Part shown: in pieces, positions 1-5,587 of the stretch | How positions within the stretch are numbered: the first letter of the stretch is position 1 | Layout of the letters: every line of letters begins with the position of its first letter | Notes under the pieces: model-generated | Seen by the model: only the letters and a program-made list of their open reading frames with translations | What the model was told of the DNA's origin: nothing | Database searches by the model: none | Made by a program: the position numbers and the translations under genes | Assembly (NCBI GenBank): GCA_003165615.1 | Contig: PLWR01000328.1 | Location: 1-8,845, forward strand | DNA: 8,845 nucleotides | Origin: Acidobacteriota bacterium | GTDB lineage: Bacteria; Acidobacteriota; Terriglobia; UBA7540 | Direction: 5' to 3'

Positions 1-255
1 GCGGAGCGCATGATCACGCGCGACCCTGATATTACGCGCCTTGTTGACCGCCTGGAGGGCCGCGGCCTTCTTACCCGCAATCGCGACGGCAAGGACCGCC
101 GCATCATTACGGTCCGCATCAACAAAGCCGGGCAGAAGATTCTACGGGACTTGGACAAACCCATGGAAGCGTACAACCGCAACCGGCTGAGCCATATCAG
201 CAAAGGCGACCTTCGCAAGCTGCTGGCGCTTTTGGAGGCAGCCCGCGAACCTTAA
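1..255 (+). CDS. MarR-family transcriptional regulator, C-terminal part (5' end outside window)
   Basis: The frame is open from base 1 (A-E-R before the first Met at 10), so only the last 84 residues are present and the Met at 10 is internal. Visible is the second half of a MarR winged helix: the recognition helix DITRLVDRLEGRGLLTR, followed by the wing NRDGKDRRIITVRIN with the family's hallmark D-R-R. A C-terminal helix (KAGQKILRDLDKPMEAY onward) matches the dimerisation helix of MarR proteins. Such proteins are dimeric repressors, often released by phenolic or oxidising ligands, and often control an adjacent redox enzyme. The next gene on the same strand is a nitroreductase, 109 bp downstream, so it is the natural candidate target. 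The ligand cannot be inferred. Family assignment is firm; the target is an inference. Confidence 0.88.
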   Translation, partial: AERMITRDPDITRLVDRLEGRGLLTRNRDGKDRRIITVRINKAGQKILRDLDKPMEAYNRNRLSHISKGDLRKLLALLEAAREP

Positions 256-280
256 CGCCTTTTTGTGCATCCTATGGCCG

Positions 281-308
281 TTGAAACGAATATCGTCTGA
301 CAGATAAT
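281..308 (+). promoter_or_regulatory. Putative sigma-70-type promoter for nitroreductase-DoxX, with a palindrome over the -10
   Basis: TTGAAA (281-286) and GATAAT (303-308) are separated by 16 bp, a good match to -35/-10 spacing, about 57 bp before the nitroreductase start. An imperfect palindrome, AATATC-N8-GATAAT (289-308, five of six arm positions match), overlaps the -10 and would suit a MarR-type dimer. Read by eye only. Confidence 0.45.
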
Positions 309-364
309 TCAAACGGAAGCCGGGAACCATAGGAAAGGCAGATAGAAAGGAAACAGGAGGCATC

Positions 365-991
365 ATGCAGGCAACGAATTCATTAACCCATCGGCAGCAG
401 GCGAGCGCGGGTATTCACGATCTATTGGCGCGTCGTTGGAGCCCACGGGCATTTTCTCCACGTTCAGTCGAGCCGGCAAAACTCGCGCAATTATTCGAAG
501 CCGCCCGCTGGGCGCCGTCAAGTTACAACGCCCAGCCCTGGGCCTTTATCATGGCGACGCGTGAGGACGCGGAAGGTTACAATCGCTTGTTGAGTACCCT
601 GGTCGATGTCAATCGCCAGTGGGCAGCGCAAGCGCCGGTTTTAATCCTCGCGGTCGCCAAGCTGGATTTTGACCACGCCGCCCGTCCGAACCGTCACGCT
701 TTCTACGATCTGGGCCAGGCGGTGGCCGACCTGACGGTCCAGGCGACGGCGCTCGATTTGCACATCCATCAGATGGGCGGATTCGATGCGGGCGCGGCGC
801 GTGGACTTTTCGCCATACCCAAAGGTTATGAACCGGTGGCGGTGCTGGCACTCGGTTACCAGGATGAACCGCTGTCGGATCCGGCGGCACGGACACGCAA
901 GCCCCTGGCGGATTTCGTTTTCAGCGGAAGTTGGGGAAGAGCCGCAGCGGTAGTTGCGGAAAATCAAAATCAAGGAGCATCACATGCTTAA
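365..991 (+). CDS. Nitroreductase-family FMN-dependent oxidoreductase
   Basis: The 208-residue protein has the usual length for the nitroreductase superfamily, cytoplasmic flavoenzymes that use NAD(P)H to reduce nitroaromatics, quinones or related electrophiles. The N-terminal FMN phosphate-binding motif is visible as RRWSPRAF (residues 23-30), and the second conserved block is APSSYNAQPW (50-59). The C-terminal half has the typical DLGQAVADLTVQATAL helix (115-130), followed by HIHQMGGFD and the LALGY strand (161-165). The ATG at 365 is preceded by a strong Shine-Dalgarno sequence (AGGAGG, about 354-361). The stop codon lies inside the start of the DoxX gene (8-bp overlap), so the two are almost certainly co-transcribed and translationally coupled. 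A MarR regulator lies just upstream, which fits induction by an electrophilic or quinone-like compound. The substrate cannot be read from sequence. The superfamily call is secure. Confidence 0.93.
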   Translation: MQATNSLTHRQQASAGIHDLLARRWSPRAFSPRSVEPAKLAQLFEAARWAPSSYNAQPWAFIMATREDAEGYNRLLSTLVDVNRQWAAQAPVLILAVAKLDFDHAARPNRHAFYDLGQAVADLTVQATALDLHIHQMGGFDAGAARGLFAIPKGYEPVAVLALGYQDEPLSDPAARTRKPLADFVFSGSWGRAAAVVAENQNQGASHA

Positions 992-1427
992 AAGATTATT
1001 TCACACCCCGGATGACATAGCTTTCACGGTGTTGCGACTGGTGCTGGGAGTAGTTTTCTTCGTACACGGTTCGCAAAAAATGCTGGGCTGGTTCGGCGGG
1101 CATGGCTTCAAGGCGACGATGGGGTTCTTTACCCAAACCGCGCATATTCCGGCGGTCTTCGCCTTTCTGGCGATTGCGGCGGAGTTCTTCGGCGGCCTGG
1201 GGCTGATCGTCGGCCTGCTGAGCCGTATCGCCGCCTTTGGAATTACCGTCAACATGCTCGTGGCGATTTTCACGGTGCACTTGGCGAATGGCTTCTTTAT
1301 GAACTGGGCCGGCAAGCAGAAGGGTGAGGGCATTGAGTACCACCTGCTGGTGCTGGCCATGACCGTCGCGCTGATGATTCGAGGCGCCGGAGCGTTTTCA
1401 CTCGATCGCGCCATCAGCGGCGAGTGA
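984..1427 (+). CDS. DoxX-family inner-membrane protein
   Basis: A 147-residue hydrophobic protein with about four predicted membrane segments (roughly residues 14-28, 57-79, 84-102 and 119-134). The family hallmark VHGSQKMLGWFGG (27-39) follows the first segment, and AEFFGGLGLIVGLLSR (66-81) is the typical second block. The start is placed at ATG 984, not at a Met ten codons upstream (954), because AAGGAG sits at correct spacing before 984 and the protein then begins directly with the family pattern. The gene overlaps the nitroreductase stop by 8 bp. DoxX/DoxD relatives include a subunit of archaeal thiosulfate:quinone oxidoreductase, and mycobacterial DoxX takes part in a membrane oxidoreductase complex for redox stress. 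The bacterial DoxX next to a nitroreductase is usually uncharacterised. A role in quinone or thiol redox homeostasis is inference from context. Confidence 0.9.
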   Translation: MLKRLFHTPDDIAFTVLRLVLGVVFFVHGSQKMLGWFGGHGFKATMGFFTQTAHIPAVFAFLAIAAEFFGGLGLIVGLLSRIAAFGITVNMLVAIFTVHLANGFFMNWAGKQKGEGIEYHLLVLAMTVALMIRGAGAFSLDRAISGE

Positions 1428-1459
1428 AGCGGAACAGGCGCTATCGGGTGCAGATCGGA

Positions 1460-1619
1460 ACTGGAAATAATCGGACGTTACGCCGGTGCGCTCACGCCCT
1501 TGGAGGTAATAACCGAATTCCGGATGATAAAGACAAAATGTCATGTAATGTTCAAAAGTCATCGGACCCGTGCGCCGCAGGGTTTCGAGAAGCGACTTTT
1601 TGACTGGTATGGGGTTCAA
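1460..1619 (-). pseudogene. 5' remnant of a MidA/NDUFAF7-like (COG1565, former DUF185) SAM-dependent methyltransferase gene
   Basis: Reading on the minus strand from about 1619 gives a peptide whose first ~50 residues match the N-terminus of the MidA/NDUFAF7 methyltransferase family. The segments RRTGPMTFEHYMTFCLYHPE and FGYYLQGRERTG fit the family pattern GPI.F..FM..ALYHPE.GYY..GRE..G. After DYF (about 1464) the resemblance stops. The frame then runs into the antisense of the 3' end of the DoxX gene and ends at 1398. Family members are roughly 350-400 residues, so most of the gene, including the SAM-binding core, is missing. No ATG is present in frame. The only candidate start is TTG at 1619, with an in-frame stop 24 bp upstream, which also suggests decay. 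I infer a deletion or rearrangement between the DoxX gene and this fragment. A short functional peptide is unlikely. Confidence 0.68.
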
Positions 1620-1837
1620 GGAGAACTCGGCTTTTAGTTACGATTACTGGGCATTAGCCCTTTATCCACAATGCGTCCCGTAGTACCCACCCGGAATCCC
1701 CTCACCACTTGGCGTTTTTTCTCTCGGGGTGCGGGTTGCAAATTCCAATCTAAAGCGCCCTCACAGTGCCGCGGAAGCGGGACGCCCCCGCCCCAGCGGG
1801 CGGGACGCCCGCACCACGTCAGGCACTCGCGAACACC
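1620..1837. other. Intergenic stretch with no gene recognised
   Basis: Open frames here (for example 1671-1868, +) have no recognisable composition or domains and overlap the 3' end of the DUF71 gene. A short hairpin GGGC-ATTA-GCCC (1649-1660) is followed by TTTAT, too weak to call a terminator. GC-rich hairpins at 1777-1812 are listed separately. Confidence 0.6.
1777..1812. repeat. Pair of GC-rich hairpins sharing a direct repeat
   Basis: Two adjacent palindromes: GCGGG-ACGCC-CCCGC (1777-1791) and GCGGGC-GGGAC-GCCCGC (1796-1812). They share the direct repeat GCGGGACGCCC at 1777-1787 and 1800-1810. This resembles REP-like intergenic repeat units. It lies 26 bp past the stop codon of the minus-strand DUF71 gene and could act as a 3' structure for that transcript, although no T-tract follows. 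Confidence 0.55.
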
Positions 1838-2503
1838 TCAGGCAGGAACCAAATCGCAAAAGCAGTAGTGGTCTCGCTGCACCACCTCACCCACCGTGTG
1901 ATTGACCGGGTGCCTAAAGATTGGACCATCGAAGGCAAAGGAATGGAATTCTCCGTTCTCACCGCAGGGATCAACGCTGGCAGGAAGATCGCGAAGCAAA
2001 TCCTGATCGTAAGGTCTTCCGGCGAAGGAGGGGTCGAGAATGGCGGTATCGATACAAGCCAACACCGCCTTGAATCCCAGCTTGATAAAGGTCTGCGCCA
2101 GTTCCGCCGAGTCCCGCTTCCAGATGGGGAAGAGGCCCTTCATTCCGAGTTGCGCCAGGTTCTTTTCCCGGTAGAGCTTGAGGTCCTCCAGAAAAATGTC
2201 CCCGAACGCGACGGTGTCGATTCCCTCGCGCTGTCCCTCTTCCAGCAGCGCCCGCATACGCGCTTCATAAATGGCATTGGTTGAATCTTTGGGAATCAAG
2301 ATTTTCTTCAGGGGCAATCCCAAGGATTCCGCCTGCTGCTCCAGCAGGGCGCAGCGGACTCCGTGCATGCTGATGCGGTCGTAGTCTTCCGTGATCGTGG
2401 TGATTAACGCCGCCACGCGGCGGGTGTTGGCTTTCTGAATTTCGTAGAGTGCGAGGGAACTGTCTTTCCCACCGCTCCAGGAGAGAAAAATGTCTTTTGA
2501 CAT
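1838..2503 (-). CDS. DUF71/COG2102 PP-loop ATPase (Dph6-like fold), probable B12-salvage protein
   Basis: A 221-residue protein of the adenine nucleotide alpha-hydrolase superfamily. The PP-loop that binds the ATP pyrophosphate is SGGKDSS (residues 10-16). HGVR follows at 47-50, GDIFLEDLK at 101-109, and the family signature GENGEFHS at 181-188. The ATG is preceded by GGAGGAAG at workable distance. Automatic annotation usually calls such proteins diphthine-ammonia ligase (Dph6), which amidates diphthine on eukaryotic/archaeal EF2. Bacteria lack that modification, so the name is misleading here. Comparative genomics has proposed that a bacterial DUF71 subgroup acts in cobalamin salvage. This gene lies 238 bp downstream of, and co-directional with, a riboswitch-controlled btuB-like receptor, which supports that view. 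Enzymatically it probably adenylates a carboxylate and joins it to an amine, but the substrate is unknown. Fold assignment is firm; B12 function is inference. Confidence 0.88.
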   Translation of the reverse strand: MSKDIFLSWSGGKDSSLALYEIQKANTRRVAALITTITEDYDRISMHGVRCALLEQQAESLGLPLKKILIPKDSTNAIYEARMRALLEEGQREGIDTVAFGDIFLEDLKLYREKNLAQLGMKGLFPIWKRDSAELAQTFIKLGFKAVLACIDTAILDPSFAGRPYDQDLLRDLPASVDPCGENGEFHSFAFDGPIFRHPVNHTVGEVVQRDHYCFCDLVPA

Positions 2504-2577
2504 GGCTGGACTTCCTCCGTTTGGGGCTGTTTTTCGTCGCGCCGGGTTTCACCGGCTGCGGCAGAACTCGCCGGCAC

Positions 2578-2678
2578 TGTCATTCTGAGCCCGCATTTTG
2601 GGCGAAGAACCCCTGTAGTTTGCTCTGTTCCCTGACCCCCGCGAACTACCGGGGTGCTTCGCTGCGCTCAGGATGACA
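2578..2678. repeat. ~100-bp palindromic intergenic repeat (long imperfect hairpin)
   Basis: The ends TGTCATTCTGAGC (2578-2590) and GCTCAGGATGACA (2666-2678) are inverted repeats with a single mismatch. Inside, GCGAAGAACCCC (2602-2613) pairs with GGGGTGCTTCGC (2651-2662) with one mismatch, and GTAGTTTGC (2615-2623) with GCGAACTAC (2641-2649), also with one mismatch. The whole element can therefore fold into a near-continuous hairpin. The TCATTCTGAGC...GCTCAGGATGA pattern is one I recognise as a dispersed intergenic repeat in soil and acidobacterial genomes. Here it separates the btuB-like gene from the DUF71 gene and would be transcribed if they form an operon. There is no coding capacity and no T-tract. 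Confidence 0.75.
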
Positions 2679-2741
2679 GCATGGGCTGAGTTTTCCGCGA
2701 CCTGTAAAGCGGGCCTCTGCACAAGCTTCCTCGCCCTGCCG

Positions 2742-5156
2742 CTATCGCATGGGGAAGCTAAACCTTACCCCGGCGAGAAAATTGAACGGCAGCGAAGGGT
2801 AGCCGAAAACCTCCTCATACTTCTGATCCAACATGTTATCGAGCCGGCCGTAAATCTCCACGCCTCGCGGCAGGCGGTAAGAGAATCCGCCATCAACGCG
2901 GACGTAGCCCTTATTCGTGAACAGGCAAGGCAAGCCGAACGAGCACGCATAAGTTCCGTCGTTCGGCTCGGTGTCCAAATCCACCCCACGGATGTAAGCA
3001 TTGGTGTTGAGCATCAGGTTGCCATGCCGCCAGGTGAGATTGTACGCTCCGGAATTGCGCGGCCGGCGGAACAAGGGTTGCCCCACTTGCAGCGGCGCCA
3101 GCGCCAGCGACGATCCGTTGAGGGAGAGAACCTCGGTGTTGTCCCGAGTATACTCCACCGACATTTGCAGCGACCTGATGGGATGGACCTGGAAGGAGGC
3201 TTCCCCACCCCGAGCGCGCGAGTTGCCGAGATTATCGGAGACAAATGTACTCAGGTTGGTCAGCGAACCGCCCAAAGTCACAATCTGGTCCTTGAAATCG
3301 TTGTTGAAGTAGGTGAGATCCAATACCGCTTTGCCTTGGAAGAAACGCTGCTCAAATCCGGCATCGAAACTGGTGCTTGTTTCCGGCTTCAGGTGAGGGT
3401 TGTTGGTGAAGGCCAGGTCAAACCCGTCGGGCGGGCGGATGCCCGTGCCAAAGCTTGCGTGCAGGCGGGTTCCATCCCATGCGCCGGCGTGCGATTCCCG
3501 CAGCATATACGCCCCCGCCACACGTGGATTCACTTTGGTAACGGTACTGGGAGGAAGCAGGGGGCGGGCGCCGTAATCTCCCGCGGGCAGCGCGTGGGTG
3601 CGCAAATCATCCACGCGGAAACCCGTGGTGAGGAAGAGACGGTGCGTGGGACTCCAACGATTTTCCGCGAAGAAAGCCAAACTGGTGCGGGGAAGGATAA
3701 AAGGTACACTGTTGCTATCCGCGATGTAAGTGTCTTTCACCTGCTCGCGGTTGTATTCAAACCCCGCCACGAAAAAATCCTTGTTGGAGACTGCCACTTC
3801 GCTACGCGTGTTCAGAACGCCACGCAAATTGTTGGAGTAAGAATCTCCATAGGGCGAGCGGAAGTAGGAATCGTTGGTGGACACGCTGACAGAGGTGACC
3901 TGCTGGAATTTCGAGGTGATCTGCTCGGAGTAGTTGCCTTCCCATCCAAACATGTTTTGCTTGTCACGGGAGTAAGTGTCAATTCCCGTGAAGAGGCCGT
4001 CGGGGTCGGATCCGTAGGGCCCGGGCGCCCCGGCGTCATTGGCGTTCCCGATGAAATGGAAATCCAACCGCCGGCGCGGGCTGCGGTGATAGCCCAGGCT
4101 CAGGAATGCCGTTTGGTTGCGGTAATTATCGTTCTGAACGAGTCCCCCGGAGTCCAGCCGGGACACATCAAAGCCCCAGCTCAGGCCGTGAGTCACGCCG
4201 CTTCCGTCTCCCAAAAAGCGACGAGTGGTAAAGCTTCCGCCTTCCTCCTGCACGGTAAAATGCGGAGAGCCCTCACCCTGAATGGTCACGATGTTGATCA
4301 CGCTGGTGACGGCATTCGGGCCATAGAGCGCGCTTTCCGGACCGCGCGTCACCTCGACGCGCTCCACGCCATCGGCGGGAAGCGGGGCGAAATCAAAGGC
4401 GCCGCCAAATTCGTTCATTTCAATGCCGTCGACCATCACCAGATTGTAATTGGATTCGCCACCGCGAACATAGACACCCGTGGCGCCGCCGTGGCGGCCG
4501 GCCTGGCTGACCTCGACACCGGGGATCCCGCTCAGGACGTCCAACACATTTTGCGCAGCGCGATCATTGATCTCTTGTCCGGAAACCACGGAAACGGAGG
4601 AGCCCACTTCCGACGCCAAGGAGTCTCCCAGCGAGGCTGAAACCACCACTTGCTGCTGCACGGCGCTCAGTTGCAAGCGCAGGTCGAGGGTTTGGACTTG
4701 CGCCCCGCGAATCTCCACCTCTATTTGCGGGGAAGCAAGCCCGGGGGCACTCGCGGTGATTTGATATTTTCCATTGGCGAGGCCGTTAAACTTGAAGGTT
4801 CCCTGGGAATCGGTTTGCCGCTGGTCCAGGACCACCAGAGACCGGAGCAGGGTTACGTGCGCTTGCGGAACCGGGCTGCCGCTGGGGTCGAAAACGGTTC
4901 CCGCCAGCGTTCCTGCCTGCGCGACGTTTGACGAAATCAGCATGAAAATTGCGCCCAGCAGAACGTCCGGCCACGCCCGACTTGACCGCAACGAAAGCCG
5001 GACTCTCTGTGTCCTCTGTGGCCAGAAAGGACCCAGCACAGAGCTCACTGAGACTCTCCCTGAACTCGGTGTGAAATCTTTCGCACCACAGAGGGCACAG
5101 AGAAACGACGTCCATAAATCCACTTGCGCCTTGATAAAGGTAGGGATTAATAACAC
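2742..5156 (-). CDS. btuB: BtuB-like TonB-dependent outer-membrane receptor for cobalamin
   Basis: An outer-membrane receptor that would import corrinoids using TonB energy. Numbering from GTG 5156 (804 residues), a signal peptide lies at about 56-81 (hydrophobic DVLLGAIFMLISS, then NVAQA). It is followed by a carboxypeptidase-regulatory-like beta domain (about 83-163, beginning GTLAGTVFDPSGSPVPQAHV), a TonB-box-like VVVSA (170-174), a plug domain (about 183-293, with YVRGGESNYNLVMVDGIEMN and RVEVTRGPESALYGPNA), and a beta-barrel ending in a typical aromatic strand (AGVRFSFPMR). Cobalamin specificity rests on the riboswitch in the leader, not on residues seen in the barrel. The start is uncertain. 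GTG 5156 has a strong ribosome binding site (GGGAGAAGGAG, 6-7 bp away) but puts 55 residues before the signal peptide, about 33 of them from an inserted palindromic repeat. TTG 4991 gives a normal signal peptide (MRSSRAWPDVLLGAIF...) but a poor ribosome site. Confidence 0.9.
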   Translation of the reverse strand: MLLIPTFIKAQVDLWTSFLCALCGAKDFTPSSGRVSVSSVLGPFWPQRTQRVRLSLRSSRAWPDVLLGAIFMLISSNVAQAGTLAGTVFDPSGSPVPQAHVTLLRSLVVLDQRQTDSQGTFKFNGLANGKYQITASAPGLASPQIEVEIRGAQVQTLDLRLQLSAVQQQVVVSASLGDSLASEVGSSVSVVSGQEINDRAAQNVLDVLSGIPGVEVSQAGRHGGATGVYVRGGESNYNLVMVDGIEMNEFGGAFDFAPLPADGVERVEVTRGPESALYGPNAVTSVINIVTIQGEGSPHFTVQEEGGSFTTRRFLGDGSGVTHGLSWGFDVSRLDSGGLVQNDNYRNQTAFLSLGYHRSPRRRLDFHFIGNANDAGAPGPYGSDPDGLFTGIDTYSRDKQNMFGWEGNYSEQITSKFQQVTSVSVSTNDSYFRSPYGDSYSNNLRGVLNTRSEVAVSNKDFFVAGFEYNREQVKDTYIADSNSVPFILPRTSLAFFAENRWSPTHRLFLTTGFRVDDLRTHALPAGDYGARPLLPPSTVTKVNPRVAGAYMLRESHAGAWDGTRLHASFGTGIRPPDGFDLAFTNNPHLKPETSTSFDAGFEQRFFQGKAVLDLTYFNNDFKDQIVTLGGSLTNLSTFVSDNLGNSRARGGEASFQVHPIRSLQMSVEYTRDNTEVLSLNGSSLALAPLQVGQPLFRRPRNSGAYNLTWRHGNLMLNTNAYIRGVDLDTEPNDGTYACSFGLPCLFTNKGYVRVDGGFSYRLPRGVEIYGRLDNMLDQKYEEVFGYPSLPFNFLAGVRFSFPMR
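5004..5103. repeat. 100-bp palindromic repeat inside the 5' end of the btuB frame
   Basis: TCTCTGTGTCCTCTGTGG (5004-5021) and CCACAGAGGGCACAGAGA (5086-5103) are an 18-bp inverted repeat with one mismatch, enclosing 64 bp. The CTCTGTG..CCTCTGTGG motif is one I recognise as a dispersed intergenic repeat in diverse bacterial genomes. It sits between the strong ribosome binding site/GTG at 5156 and the signal-peptide codons of the receptor, and is open in that frame. It encodes the odd, Cys-containing stretch TSFLCALCGAKDF and the segment up to FWPQRTQR. Confidence 0.78.
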
Positions 5157-5223
5157 CGGAGACTCCTTCTCCCGTTCTCACGACGGGGCAGGCGGAAGGA
5201 ATCCCAAGGAGAAGGCGAAAATG

Positions 5224-5265
5224 AAAAAGCCTTCCTGTTCCTCAAGGCGGAATCCGGAAGGCTTT
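5224..5265 (-). terminator. Intrinsic terminator in the btuB leader (riboswitch expression platform)
   Basis: On the minus strand, AAAGCCTTCC (5265-5256) and GGAAGGCTTT (5235-5226) form a perfect 10-bp stem around a ~20-nt loop. The run of five T (5228-5224) begins within the end of the stem. It lies 48 nt downstream of the cobalamin riboswitch and 67 nt before the GTG at 5156, exactly where a transcription-attenuating expression platform should be. B12 binding is expected to favour termination and reduce receptor synthesis. Confidence 0.85.
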
Positions 5266-5313
5266 GCAGTCTTCCCCAGGACTCTTTCCGTCGAAGAGTT
5301 AGGTTGAATAGAG

Positions 5314-5508
5314 GTTCCCGGGCAGGTTTCCTGGCTCTCGGGTCATCACCGCATCCTCAGCCTTCCCCTTCTGCGCAAGGCAGAACAGTGGCCGTCCATC
5401 AGTTGACGGACTGGAAGGATGCGGCTCGCCGAACACAGTGGCGGGACCGCGGCCGATTTTAACGGCCTTTCCTTTTCCCCCGTTGTGCAAACGGGGCACC
5501 GCAGGAAC
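5314..5508 (-). ncRNA. Cobalamin riboswitch (B12 element) controlling btuB
   Basis: The minus strand carries the conserved B12-element blocks in order. GGTGCC (5500-5495) comes first, then CCCGCCACTGTG (5444-5433) and GGGAAGGCTGAGGATGCGG (around 5367-5349). The near-invariant B12 box ends the series: GATGACCCGAGAGCCAGG plus AAACCTGCC (about 5347-5321). Supporting stems include P1 GTTCC/GGGAAC (5508-5504 with 5319-5314), CCCCGT/ACGGGG just after GGTGCC, GGCCG/CGGCC (around 5466-5450), CCGCATCC/GGATGCGG and TTCTGC/GCAGAA. Riboswitches of this class bind adenosyl- or other cobalamins and repress uptake or synthesis genes. The downstream terminator indicates transcriptional control here. The downstream gene is a TonB-dependent receptor, the most typical target. 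Subclass (AdoCbl versus other cobalamin preference) was not determined. Confidence 0.96.
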
Positions 5509-5539
5509 ACACATTGCGAAAACATCAACAACGTTCTGG

Positions 5540-5568
5540 AAATTAGCACCAGGCGGCAGCGCTGTCAA
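5540..5568 (-). promoter_or_regulatory. Putative promoter of the B12-riboswitch/btuB transcript
   Basis: On the minus strand a perfect TTGACA (5568-5563) is followed after 17 bp by TAATTT (5545-5540), which has a TG one base upstream, as in extended -10 elements. Transcription would begin near 5533, about 25 nt before the riboswitch. It lies just past the rhomboid stop codon, so btuB can be transcribed independently of that gene. The -10 is weak. Confidence 0.5.
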
Positions 5569-5587
5569 TGGGGCTTATTCCGCAGGA

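Noticed and set aside
954..983. Upstream start for the DoxX protein
   Set aside because: The ten extra residues (MRKIKIKEHH) are unlike the family, and a well-placed AAGGAG precedes the ATG at 984.
1766..2284. 172-codon plus-strand frame
   Set aside because: It is antisense to the DUF71 gene, which has intact PP-loop and GENGEFHS motifs.
2673..4640. Long open frame on the plus strand (655 codons)
   Set aside because: It is antisense to the receptor gene, which has clear plug and barrel features. The translation has no recognisable domain and no ribosome site, so it is a GC-driven shadow frame.
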